A stretch of 64,000 nucleotides of DNA from Cavia porcellus (taxonomy: Eukaryota; Chordata; Mammalia; Rodentia; Caviidae). The position numbers and the translations under genes were made by a program. Every line of letters starts with the position of its first letter. Position 1 is the first letter of the stretch. A model generated the notes under the pieces. The model had not been told where the DNA came from. It made no database searches and saw only the letters and a program-made list of their open reading frames with translations. This document shows, piece by piece, positions 1 to 10,576 of the stretch. The stretch spans positions 2,356,001 through 2,420,000 of the forward strand of contig NW_026947543.1 of the NCBI RefSeq assembly GCF_034190915.1, in the 5' to 3' direction.

Positions 1-1017
1 ATTGGTTTTGCAAATTGTTTGTTTTACTATTTTTAACTTTGTGAGTCAGGGAAGCCCTCACTCATAGTGATTTCGACCTCTCCTAAAGCTCCGAAGTTAT
101 TCATGTAACAGCTATTACATGCTATAAGTTTCTCCTATTAAAACTTGAAAGACTAACAGACTCTGCTACTTTTCATCTAAATGCAGTGTTGGGCTAACTT
201 CAGTGTTGGACTTTTTACAAGTCCTTTAAAATGTGTCCTCCTCTAGTCACTGGTCGTGCTGGAATTTACTTTCTTGTGAAGACAGGATTTGAGCAAATTG
301 ACACAAGTACAGTTTGCCACTACTCTGGACACCTGGTTAAATATCGAGTTCCCTAAATGGTGTGTGTTTTACTTTGATCTCTGCTCACACTTTGCTCATC
401 CAGTTAGAACCACAGGGCTCCAGGCCATAGCGTTCCAGGCCTAAACAAGAAAATTTCCATTCCGTTTTGGGAGTGCATTTGTCTCTCATAATTAATTTTT
501 CCTCAAATGTGTGCTTCAGGAGAGGCCCTGTCCAAATGTGGAGAGGCCCATTTTCATTCACTCACTTTCAGTCTTTCTAAGATTTTCAGTTACTAGAGAT
601 TTGCCCAGACTTGCCATTGTCAAGGGACAGTGCACTTCACTTGAAACTGTGCATTATTACTTCATGTGTCTCCGTGGAAATTCCACCAATGGGAAACTCT
701 TGCTGTAGTCATCTCCAAGTGTTTCTGCGTAAGAAAATATAACTAACAAAGGATGTGGTTTCAAGCAGAATGAGGAATGGAGGGATAATCTTTATTTCAG
801 TGCAGGTTGACCTTTAAAAGAAACAGTAATTCCTATGAAATAGGAGGTAAAATCTTTTGTAAAGAGACATGGATATGACATCCTCAACTTTATGTCACAT
901 TTTTTAAAAAGCCAAGGGCATTTGAGAAATTCTTGGCTGCTGAATTGTCCCTTTTTTCAAATTTCTCTTAGGTAAGACACTCCAGTTTCTTCAAACCATG
1001 GTACTGTTCCTTCCATG

Positions 1018-1060
1018 TAAAAAACCAAAGCAAAAAACAAAATAAATTAAAACAAAACCC
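1018..1060 (+). repeat. A-rich tract with AATAAA
   Basis: This is a run almost free of G and T, with AATAAA at 1041-1046. The same tract sits about 1,020 bases into every unit. It could be the old poly(A) tail of a retroposed insertion on the plus strand, but I cannot recognise the body upstream. It could also serve as a polyadenylation signal for a transcript crossing the unit. Both readings are inference. Confidence 0.6.
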
Positions 1061-1470
1061 CTCAAATTACATTTGAGAGCACACAATTGCTCAGCAGGCC
1101 CACTATTCAAGAAGCTAGAGGTACAGAATCCTCAGCGTTCAGCCCATGGCCTGAAGTTTTGTCTCTATCATGGCCCCTCAATTCCCTGGCATGTCCACAT
1201 TAACTCATGAACCTTTACTCATTTCCTCTTCAAATGCACAGGATCCAATATATTTGAACCCTGTTCACCTGGGCTGTAATCATCCAAGGACACACCAGAG
1301 GAAGGGCAGCCACTCCCTTGCCTGGTGCCTTGGAGCTTATCAAAATAGAAATGGACACCTGAACAAGGGGAGCCAAAACAAAGAGAGGCATATTCCTAAA
1401 GCCTGAACCACAGAAGCTACCTATAGACCAGTAGTGGGATTTCATAAATTATGTAAGAATCTCTGTACAC

Positions 1471-1591
1471 ATGCTTGGCATGGTCCCTCATGCCTATAAT
1501 CCCAGCAATCTGGGGGCTGAGGTGGATGCATCCTTGGGAGTTCCAGTCCATCTTGGGCTACGAATTTATCTCAAGGCCTCTTTCAACAACT
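1471..1591 (+). mobile_element. B1-like SINE (7SL-derived), unit 1
   Basis: The stretch contains the words TGCCTATAATCCCAGCA, GGCTGAGGTGGATG, GGGAGTTCCAGTCCATC and TGGGCTACGAATTTATCTCA in the order expected of rodent B1 / 7SL-derived SINEs. The TGGGCTAC-type ending fits B1 better than primate Alu. It is old and diverged, and its 3' tail is no longer a clean poly(A). It was in the ancestral unit, since every copy shares the same insertion point. The internal pol III B box reads AGTTCCAGTCC, one base from the usual GTTCGANTCC core. Confidence 0.75.
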
Positions 1592-2135
1592 ACATACGAT
1601 GCTGTTTCCAAAAAGAGGACAACATTAAACTAGACACACTTGGTCTAGGTCCCTGGGTTCACTACATGAGTTGTGGAGTCTAAATATTCCATGCCATGAG
1701 AAAATACCTTGGATTTTTAGTGAAAGGGGCATTTGCATCCCTTTTCTAAGGGTTTCCCTTTCACCATGTTACATTTGAATTCTGGGAAAACCTGCGGGTG
1801 ATAAGGTATTGAGCTAGTACCTCATGTTTAGTGTTCAGGGTTATGCTGGAATGGCTGCAGAACTACTTGAAATAGCATTTGCAGACAAGGGAACCCCGAG
1901 GAAGCTGGATAGTTGAAGCAGGCACTCCAAATATTCATGCACTGCAAGGATTCACTTTCATTTTGGGTCTCATCTTCTGGTTGCTCGCTTTTAGTGCTAA
2001 CTGATACTACCATGGTGGCAGTAATCCAGCAGAGACTGCATGTATGGTTTGCAGGTTTACTTCCCAAGCCACCAGAAACTTGGCAGAACCCAAATCATTG
2101 TGGCATTTTCTTTCCTCCCTTGAAACATTTGGCTT

Positions 2136-2457
2136 TCTAAGTTTGATAACTGAATAGACTGGGCTAGTCACCTTTGGACCCCCTATACCACAAACAGAGC
2201 TAAAGATAGAGCCAATTACTTCCCTCCACTTGTCAAAATATGTCAAATTTGCTTGATCACCACAACTTCAAAGACAATTCTGAGGCAACTTAGAGAGGTG
2301 AATCAAATACTGCATGATTGGAATGGCTGTGGTTGTATGAGGTGGAAAGCTGCAGAGTTGGGCTGAAACTGTTCACAGAAATCCACAGGCTTGTGGTTGC
2401 CAGGCAACCACACTGGGCTGAGATTGGCTGAACATCCCTGTGAGGTGGATTTTAGGA
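2136..2457 (+). repeat. 321-bp internal subrepeat, copy a (unit 1)
   Basis: It runs from TCTAAGTTTGATAACTGAAT to the start of the matching TCTAGGTTTGAAAATTTAAA at 2458. The two copies align throughout (ACTTCCCTCCACTT, AAAATATGTCAAATTT, TGCATGATTGGAATGGCTG, GGTTGCCAGGCAACCAC) with many substitutions, so the duplication is older than the array expansion. Copy a is marked by AAACTGTTCACAG and by GAGATTGGCTGAACATC after the palindrome. Confidence 0.9.
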
Positions 2458-2881
2458 TCTAGGTTTGAAAATTTAAAAGACTGGGATAGTCAAGTTTGGA
2501 ACCCATAGACCTCAGACATACCAAAAGTTTTTCCAATTACTTCCCTCCACTTCTCAAAATATGTCAAATTTTCTTAATCACTACAAATGTACAAAAAATT
2601 CTGATGCAACATAGAGAGGCTAATCAAATACTGCATGATTGGAATGGCTGTGGTTGTATGAGGTGGAAAGCTGCAGAGTTGAGCTGAAACAGTTCACAGA
2701 AATCCACAAGCTTGTGGTTGCCAGGCAACCACAATGGGCTGTGATGGGCTGAGCACCATTGTGAGCTGGACTTTAGGCTCTAGGATACAAGTGTGCAGTA
2801 GGAGACTTGAGTCACAATGCTGGGGATTGCCATGGAGACCTCAGTGGCACAGAGGACCTTGTAGGGCCAGATTTAAAAAGG
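2396..2881 (+). promoter_or_regulatory. X-box / CCAAT / AP-1 cluster, unit 1
   Basis: In order: palindrome GTTGCCAGGCAAC (2396-2408), inverted CCAAT (ATTGG, 2423), second palindrome (2717-2729), TGAGTCA (2808-2814), and AT-rich GATTTAAAAAGG (2870-2881). GTTGCC-N-GGCAAC is a close match to the RFX-family X-box, ATTGGCT to NF-Y, and TGAGTCA to AP-1 / bZIP. In this unit the second CCAAT is weakened (GATGGGC) and the third X-box has lost its first base (ATTGCCATGGAGAC). The palindromes extend to 21-23 nt when flanking TGTG / CACA bases are counted. Calling the cluster a promoter is inference; the motifs are read directly. Confidence 0.55.
2458..2778 (+). repeat. 321-bp internal subrepeat, copy b (unit 1)
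   Basis: This is the second copy, immediately adjacent to copy a. It is marked by AAACAGTTCACAG and by GTGATGGGCTGAGCACC in this unit (GTGATTGGCTGAGC in most others). It carries the second X-box palindrome at 2717-2729, exactly 321 bases after the first at 2396-2408. Confidence 0.9.
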
Positions 2882-5318
2882 ATGAATATTCTTGGCCTGG
2901 TATGCCACAATATTCTCTCTGAAGGCTTCACTGCTCAGAATTTGTGGATGGAAATGCTTGCCAATCTACACATTGATGTACTTTCAATGGGATATTAAAT
3001 ATGCCAGGGCCTGGCAGATGACCTCTTCCATGTCCTATCCTTGAGCATACTTTTTTCCCTTGTCATGTCAGTCATTTGGCTGAGTCCTGTTCCCTAAGCT
3101 ATTCAGTCAAGACTTGCTGGCATCATTCACCTGCAGTATAAGAGCTTTCTGTGAAATTTCTCAGCAGAAATCCTCTGCAAGCACATAGCTTTGGATATGA
3201 GAGAGAGTGGTGGAAGTTGAATTTCAAGGGCAGATATTTGAAAACAATGAAACACGCCCCGAATAAGATCTTTACATGTTTCCCAGATGAATATGTTTGG
3301 AAATATGGGGGAAGATGGAGATCAAGGCTGGGAAGAGTGCACACCCATTTCAAGGTACAAAAACCAGGGAAAAACATGGGCAAGCAAGAGAGCTGGTTAA
3401 TCTGATGTAAAAATCTTTGATGATGAAAGGAAAATTATATTCTCATGATGATATAATCAGGCTGTAGAAGTGAAGTTCTCATGTGGGTAGTCCTATGTGT
3501 GGCCTTCTGCATTGGGCAGTGGATGCAGGACAGGAGATCTTCCAATAAATCTGGTGGAACACAGAATATTGAAAAAAAATTCAGCCTAAATCCTGTGTAT
3601 TCCTTCCCTTTGAGAACATATATGGATAATGTACGAAGTTTCAAAAGAGAAAATGTCTATTGGGTCATGGTTTCAACAATGAAACGGTCACTTCACATAA
3701 CATTTTGAATTTTGCTTTTACAGTTGCTCATGTACCAGGCCTGAGTAAAGCAGAATGCAGAGTAAGCCTCACCAATAGTTGTGCATTCCATAAGTGGTTT
3801 TAAAACCAGTGAAACCCTTTGGACTTAGTGTTTGTATTTAATTGGTTGATTGGTTTTGCAAATTGTTTGTTTTACTATTTTTAACTTTGTGAGTCAGGGA
3901 AGCCCTCACTCATAGTGATTTCGACCTCTCCAAAAGCTCCGAAGTTATTCATGTAACAGCTATTACATGCTATAAGTTTCTCCTATTAAAACTTGAAAGA
4001 CTAACAGACTCTGCTACTTTTCATCTAAATGCAGTGTTGGGCTAACTTCAGTGTTGGACTTTTTACAAGTCCTTTGAAATGTGTCCTCCTCTAGTCACTG
4101 GTCGTGCTGGAATTTACTTTCTTGTGAAGACAGGATTTGAGCAAATTGACACAAGTACAGTTTGCCACTACTCTGGACAACGGGTTAAATATCGAGTTCC
4201 CTAAATGGTGTGTGTTTTACTTTGATCTCTGCTCACACTTTGCTCATCCAGTTAGAACCACAGGGCTCCAGGCGATAGCGTTCCAGGCCTAAACAAGAAA
4301 ATTTCCATTCCGTTTTGGGAGTTCATTTGTCTCTCATAATTAATTTTTCCTCAAATGTGTGCTTCAGGAGAGGCCCTGTCCAAATGTGGAGAGGCCCATT
4401 TTCATTCACTCAATTTCAGTCTTTCTAAGATTTTCAGTTACTAGAGATTTGCCCAGACTTGCCATTGTCAAGGGACAGCTCACTTCACTTGAAACTGTGC
4501 ATTATTACTTCATGTGTCTCCGTGGAAATTCCACCAATGGGAAACTCTTGCTGTAGTCATCTCCAAGTGTTTCTGCCTAAGAAAATATAACTAACAAAGG
4601 ATGTGATTTCAAGCAGAATGAGGAAAGGAGGGATTATCTTTATTTCAGTGCAGGTTGACCTTTCAAAGAAACAGTAATTCCTATCAAATAGGAGGTAAAA
4701 TCTTTTGTAAAGAGACATGGACATGACATCCTCAACTTTATGTCACATTTTTTAAAAAGCCAAGGGCATTTGAGAAATTCTTGGCTGCTGAATTGTCCCT
4801 TTTTTCAAATTTCTCTTAGGTAAGACACTCCAGTTTCTTCAAACCATGGTACTGTTCCTTCCATGTAAAAAACCAAAGCAAAAAACAAAATAAATTAAAA
4901 CAAAACCCCTCAAATTACATTTGAGAGCACACAATTGCTCAGCAGGCCCACTATTCAAGAAGCTAGAGGTACAGAATCCTCAGCCTTCAGCCCATGGCCT
5001 GAAGTTTTGTCTCTATCATGGCCCCTCAATTCCCTGGCATGTCCACATTAACTCATGAACCTTTACTCATTTCCTCTTCAAATGCACAGGATCCAATATA
5101 TTTGAACCCTGTTCACCTGGGCTGTAATCATCCAAGGACACACCAGAGGAAGGGCAGCCACTCCCTTGCCTGGTGCCTTGGAGCTTATCAAAATAGAAAT
5201 GGACACCTGAACAATGGGAGCCAAAACAAAGAGAGGCATATTCCTAAAGCCTGAACCACAGAAGCTACCTATAGACCAGTAGTGGGATTTCATAAATTAT
5301 GTAAGAATCTCTGTACAC

Positions 5319-5439
5319 ATGCTTGGCATGGTCCCTCATGCCTATAATCCCAGCAATCTGGGGGCTGAGGTGGATGCATCCTTGGGAGTTCCAGTCCATC
5401 TTGGGCTACGAATTTATCTCAAGGCCTCTTTCAACAACT
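5319..5439 (+). mobile_element. B1-like SINE, unit 2
   Basis: It occupies the same site as in unit 1 and is nearly identical to it across the element, with B box AGTTCCAGTCC. Confidence 0.72.
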
Positions 5440-6243
5440 ACATACGATGCTGTTTCCAAAAAGAGGACAACATTAAACTAGACACACTTGGTCTAGGTCC
5501 CTGGGTTCACTACATGAGTTGTGGAGTCTAAATATTCCATGCCATGAGAAAATACATTGGATTTTTAGTGAAAGGGGCATTTGCATCCCTTTTCTAAGGG
5601 TTTCCCTTTCACCATGTTACATTTGAATTCTGGGAAAACCTGCTGGTGATAAGGTATTGAGCTAGTACCTCATGTTTAGTGTTCAGGGTTATGCTGGAAT
5701 GGCTGCAGACCTACTTGAAATAGCGATTGCAGACAAGTGAACCCCGAGGAAGCTGGATAGTTGAAGCAGGCACTCCAAATATTCATGCACTGCAAGGATT
5801 CACTTTCATTTTGGGTCTCATCTTCTGGTTGCTCGCTTTTAGTGCTAACTGATACTACCATGGTGGCAGTAATCCAGCAGAGACTGCATGTATGGTTTGC
5901 AGGTTTGCTTCCCAAGCCACCAGAAACTTGGCAGAACCCAAATCATTGAGGCATTTTCTTTCCTCCCTTGAAACATTTGGCTTTCTAAGTTTGATAACTG
6001 AATAGATTGGGCTAGTCACCTTTGGACCCCATATACCACAAACAGAGCTAAAGACAGAGCCAATTACTTCCCTCCACTTGTCAAAATATGTCAAATTTGC
6101 TTGATCACCACAACTTCAAAGAAAATTCTGAGGCAACTTAGAGAGGTTAATCAAATACTGCATGATTGGAATGGCTGTGGTTGTATGAGGTGGAAAGCTG
6201 CAGAGTTGGGCTGAAACTGTTCACAGAAATCCACAGGCTTGTG

Positions 6244-6729
6244 GTTGCCAGGCAACCACACTGGGCTGAGATTGGCTGAACATCCCTGTGAGGTGGATTT
6301 TCGGCTCTAGGTTTGAAAATTTAAAAGACTGGGATAGTCAAGTTTGGAACCCATAGACCTAAGACATACCAGAAGGTTTTCCAATTACTTCCCTCCACTT
6401 CTCAAAATATGTCAAATTTTCTTGATCACTACAACTGTAAAAAAATTTCTGAGGCACCATAGAGAGGCTAATCAAATACTGCATGATTGGAATGGCTGTG
6501 GTTGTATGAGGTGGAAAGCTGCAGAGTTGGGCTGAAACAGTTCACAGAAATCCACAAGCTTGTGGTTGCCAGGCAACCACAATGGGCTGTGATTGGCTGA
6601 GCACCATTGTGAGCTGGAATTTAGGCTCTAGGATACAAGTGTGCAGTAGGAGACCTGAGTCACAATGCTGGGTGTTGCCATGGAGACCTCAGTGGCACAG
6701 AGGACCTTGTAGGGCAAGATTTAAAAAGG
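6244..6729 (+). promoter_or_regulatory. X-box / CCAAT / AP-1 cluster, unit 2
   Basis: This is the most intact family A cluster. X-boxes are at 6244-6256 and 6565-6577, ATTGG at 6271 and 6592 (each 27 bases from its X-box start), TGAGTCA at 6656-6662, third X-box GTTGCCATGGAGAC at 6674-6687, and GATTTAAAAAGG at 6718-6729. AACTGTT at 6215, just upstream, contains a MYB-type core. Confidence 0.6.
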
Positions 6730-9165
6730 ATGAATATTCTCGGCCTGGTATCCCACAATATTCTCTCTGAAGGCTTCACTGCTCAGAATTTGTGGATGGA
6801 AATGCTTGCCAATCTACACATGGATGTACTTTCAATGGGATATTAAATATGCCAGGGCCTGGCAGATGACCTCTTCCATGTCCTATCCTTGAGCATACGC
6901 TTTTGCCTTGTCATGTCAGTCATTTGGCTGAGTCCTGTTCCCTAAGCTATTCAGTCAAGACTTGCTGGCATTATGCACCTGCAGTATAAGAGCTTTCTGT
7001 GAAATTTCTCAGCAGAAATCCTCTGCAAGCACATAGCTTTGGATATGAGAGACAGTGGTGGAAGTTGAATTTCAAGGGCAGATATTTGAAAACAATGAAA
7101 CAAGCCCCGAATAAGATCTTTACATGTTTCCCAGATGAATATGTTTGGAAATATGGGGGAAGATGGAGATCAAGGCTGGGAAGAGTGCACACCCATTTCA
7201 AGGTACAAAAACCAGGGAAAAACATGGGCAAGCAAGAGAGCTGGTTAATCTGATGTAAAAATCTTTGATGATGAAAGGAAAATTATATTCTCATGATGAT
7301 ATAATCAGGCTGTAGAAGTGAAGTTCTCATGTGGGTTGTGCTATGTGTGGCCTTCTGCATTGGGCAGTGGATGCAGGACAGGAGATCTTCAAATAAATCT
7401 GGTGGAACACAAAATACTGAAAAAAAAATTCAGCCTAAATCCTGTGTATTCCTTCCCTTTGAGAACATATATGGATAATGTACGAAGTTTCAAAACAGAA
7501 AATGTCTATTGGGTCATGGTTTCAACAATGAAACGGTCACTTCACATAACATTTTGAATTTTGCTTTCACAGTTGCTCATGTACCAGGCCTGAGTAAAGC
7601 AGAATGCAGAGTAAGCCTCATCAATAGTTGTGCATTCCATAAGTGGTTTTAAAACCAGTGAAACCCTTTGGACTTAGTGTTTGTATTTAATTGGTTGATT
7701 GGTTTTGCAAATTGTTTGTTTTACTATTTTTAACTTTGTGAGTCAGGGAAGCCCTCACTCATAGTGATTTTGACCTCTCCAAAAGCTCTGAAGTTATTCA
7801 TGTAACAGCTATTACATGCTATAAGTTTCTCGTATTAAAACTTGAAAGACTAAGAGACTCTGCTACATTTCATCTAAATGCAGTGTTGGGCTAACTTCAG
7901 TGTTGGACTTTTTACAAGTCCTTTGAAATGTGTCCTCCTCTAGTCACTGGTCGTGCTGGAATTTACTTTCTTGTGAAAACAGGATTTGAGCAAATTGACA
8001 CAAGTACAGTTTGCCACTACTCTGGACACCTGGTTAAATATCGAGTTCCCTAAATGGTGTGTGTTTTATTTGATCTCTGCTCACACTTTGCTCATCCAGT
8101 TAGAACCACAGGGCTCCAGGCCATAGCGTTCCAGGCCTAAGCAAGAAAATTTCCATTCCGTTTTGGGAGTTCATTTGTCTCTCATAATTAATTTTTCCTC
8201 AAATGTGTGCTTCAGGAGAGGCCCTGTCCAAATGTGGAGAGGCCCATTTTCATTCACTCACTTTCAGTCTTTCTAAGAATTTCAGTTACTAGAGATTTGC
8301 CCAGACTTGCCATTGTCAAGGGACAGTGCACTTCACTTGAAACTGTGCAGTATTACTTCATGTGTCTCCATGGAAATTCCACCAATGGGAAACTCTTGCT
8401 GTAGTCATCTCCAAGTGTTTCTGCCTAAGAAAATATAACTAACAAAGGATGTGATTTCAAGCAGAATGAGGAAAGGAGGGATTATCTTTATTTCAGTGCA
8501 GGTTGACCTTTCAAAGAAACAGTAATTCCTATCAAATAGGAGGTAAAATCTTTTGTAAAGAGACATGGACATGACACACTCAACTTTATGTCACTTTTTT
8601 TAAAACGCCAAGGGCATTTGAGAAATTCTTGGCTGCTGAATTGTTCCTTTTTGCAAATTTCTCTTAGGTAAGACACTCCAGCTTCTTCAAACCATGGTAC
8701 AGTTCCTTCCATGTAAAAAACCAAAGCAAAAAACAAAATAAATTAAAACAAAACCCCTCAAATTACATTTGAGAGCACACAATTGCTCAGCAGGCCCAAT
8801 ATTCAAGAAGCTAGAGGTAGAGAATCCTCAGGCTTCAGCCCATGGCCTGAAGTTTTGTCTCTATCATGGCCCCTCAATTCCCTGGCATGTCCACATTAAC
8901 TCATGAATCTTTACTCATTTCGTCTTCAAATGCACAGGATCCAATATATTTGAACCCTGTTCACCTGGGCTGTAATCATCCAAGGCACACCAGAGGAAGG
9001 GCAGCCACTCCCTTGCCTGGTGCCTTGGAGCTTATCAAAATAGAAATGGACACTTGAACAAGGGGAGCCAAAACAAAGAGAGGCATATTCCTAAAGCCTG
9101 AACCACAGAAGCTACCTATAGACCAGTAGTGGGATTTCACAAATTATGTAAGAATCTCTGTACAC

Positions 9166-9286
9166 ATGCTTGGCATGGTCCCTCATGCCTATAATCCCAG
9201 CAATCTGGGGGCTGAGGTGGATGCATCCTTGGGAGTTCCAGTCCATCTTGGGTTACGAATTTATCTCAAGGCCTCTTTCATCAACT
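9166..9286 (+). mobile_element. B1-like SINE, unit 3
   Basis: It reads TGGGTTACGAATTTATC where unit 1 has TGGGCTACG, a mark shared with unit 5. Confidence 0.72.
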
Positions 9287-10090
9287 ACATACGATGCTGT
9301 TTCCAAAAAGAGGACAACATTAAACTAGACACACTTGGTCTAGGTCCCTGGGTTCACTACATGAGTTGTGGAGTCTAAATATTCCATGCCATGAGAAAAT
9401 ACCTTGGATTTTTAGTGAAAGGGGCATTTGCATCCCTTTTCTTAGGGTTTCCCTTTCACCATGTTACATTTGAATTCTGAGAAAACCTGCTGGTGATAAG
9501 GTATTGAGCTAGTACCTCATGTTTAGTGTTCAGGGTTATGCTGGAATGGCTGCAGAACTACTTGAAATAGCGATTGCAGACAAGGGAACCCCGAGGAAGC
9601 TGGATAGTTGAAGCAGGCACTCCAAATATTCATGCACTGCAAGGATTCACTTTCATTTTGTGTCTCATCTTCTGATTGCTGGCTTTTAGTGCTAACTGAT
9701 ACTACCATGGTGGCAGTAATACAGCAGAGACTGCATGTATGGTTTGCAGGTTTGCTTCCCAAGCCACCAGAAACTTGGCAGAACCCAAATCATTGTGGCA
9801 TTTTCTTTCCTCCCTTGAAACATTTGGCTTTCTAAGTTTGATAACTGAATAGACTGGGCTAGTCAGATTTGGACCCCATATACCACAAACAGAGCTAAAG
9901 ACAGAGCCAATTACTTTCCTCCACTTGTCAAAATATGTCAAATTTGCTTGATCACCACAACTTCAAAGAAAATTCTGAGGCAACTTATAGAGGTGAATCA
10001 AATACTGCATGATTGGAATGGCTGTGGTTGTATGAGGTGGAAAGCTGCAGAGTTGGGCTGAAACTGTTCACAGAAATCCACAGGCTTGTG

Positions 10091-10576
10091 GTTGCCAGGC
10101 AACCACACTGGGGTGAGATTGGCTGAACATCCCTGTGAGGTGGATTTTAGGCTCTAGGTTTGAAAATTTAAAAGACTGGGATAGTCAAGTTTGGAACCCA
10201 TAGACCTAAGACATACCAGAAGGTTTTCCAATTACTTCCCTCCACTTCTCAAAATATGTCAAATTTTCTTGATCACTACAACTGTAAAAAAATTTCTGAG
10301 GCACCATAGAGAGGCTAATCAAATACTGCATGATTGGAATGGCTGTGGTTGTATGAGGTGGAAAGCTGCAGAGTTGGGCTGAAACAGTTCACAGAAATCC
10401 ACAAGCTTGTGGTTGCCAGGCAACCACAATGGGCTGTGATTGGCTGAGCACCATTGTGAGCTGGAGTTTAGGCTCTAGGATACAAGTGTGCAGTAGGAGA
10501 CCTGAGTCACAATGCTGGGTGTTGCCATGGAGACCTCAGTGGCACAGAGGACCTTGTAGGGCAAGATTTAAAAAGG
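10091..10576 (+). promoter_or_regulatory. X-box / CCAAT / AP-1 cluster, unit 3
   Basis: X-boxes are at 10091-10103 and 10412-10424. Both ATTGG boxes, TGAGTCA and the third X-box (GTTGCCATGGAGAC) are intact, ending in GATTTAAAAAGG. Confidence 0.58.

Larger units (their letters stand above)
1..3848 (+). repeat. Array unit 1 (family A), reference for the unit map
   Basis: This unit defines the offsets used elsewhere. Bases 1-1017 hold nothing I recognise. An A-rich tract follows at 1018-1060, then unassigned sequence to 1470, the B1-like SINE at 1471-1591, and unassigned sequence to 2135 with the family-diagnostic indel site at 1801. The paired 321-bp subrepeats are at 2136-2778 and the regulatory-looking cluster ends at 2881. 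The last 970 bases contain a 15-nt palindrome TGCCAGGGCCTGGCA (3002-3016), a TATA-like TATAAGAG (3137-3144), an 84-codon frame of doubtful meaning (3151-3405) and the palindrome TGGTTTTAAAACCA (3795-3808). Confidence 0.95.
3849..7697 (+). repeat. Array unit 2 (family A)
   Basis: The left half is close to unit 1. From about 5.55 kb it switches to variants shared with unit 4, for example TACATTGG (near 5553) and CAGACCTACTTGAAATAGCG (near 5707), and this marks the left end of the two-unit higher-order repeat. The small frames here are short and overlap on both strands, as expected of non-coding DNA. Confidence 0.95.

Noticed and set aside
511..708. 65-codon frame recurring at about 510 bases into most units
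   Set aside because: It is short, has no recognisable domain, is lost by a frameshift in unit 7 and a stop in unit 16, and shows many replacement changes between units.
1471..1591. Alu element of a primate
   Set aside because: The TGGGCTAC...TCTCAAGG end and the monomer length fit B1-type rodent SINEs; no second Alu arm is present.
2835..2860. CTCF-like site (CAGTGGCAC within the cluster; also GGAAGGGCAG near 1300), considered because DXZ4-type arrays bind CTCF
   Set aside because: Only the 3' half of the CTCF consensus is matched; the CCA and central positions are not.
3151..3405. 84-codon open frame recurring once per unit (also at 6999, 14694, 30135, 34011, 45632, 49824, 57567)
   Set aside because: It is closed by TGA in units 3, 5 and 6, shifted by a 1-base deletion in units 10 and 11, and lacks its ATG in unit 14. 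An overlapping antisense frame is equally well kept. This is what high repeat identity gives without coding constraint.
3410..3475. Possible C/D-box snoRNA (TGATGATGA at 3418), suggested by tandem snoRNA clusters in mammals
   Set aside because: There is no D box (CTGA) at a fitting distance and no short terminal stem pairing the ends.
3795..3808. Palindrome TGGTTTTAAAACCA as a regulatory site
   Set aside because: It is a simple AT-rich palindrome with no known partner motif and is destroyed in units 10 and 11 without other changes around it.
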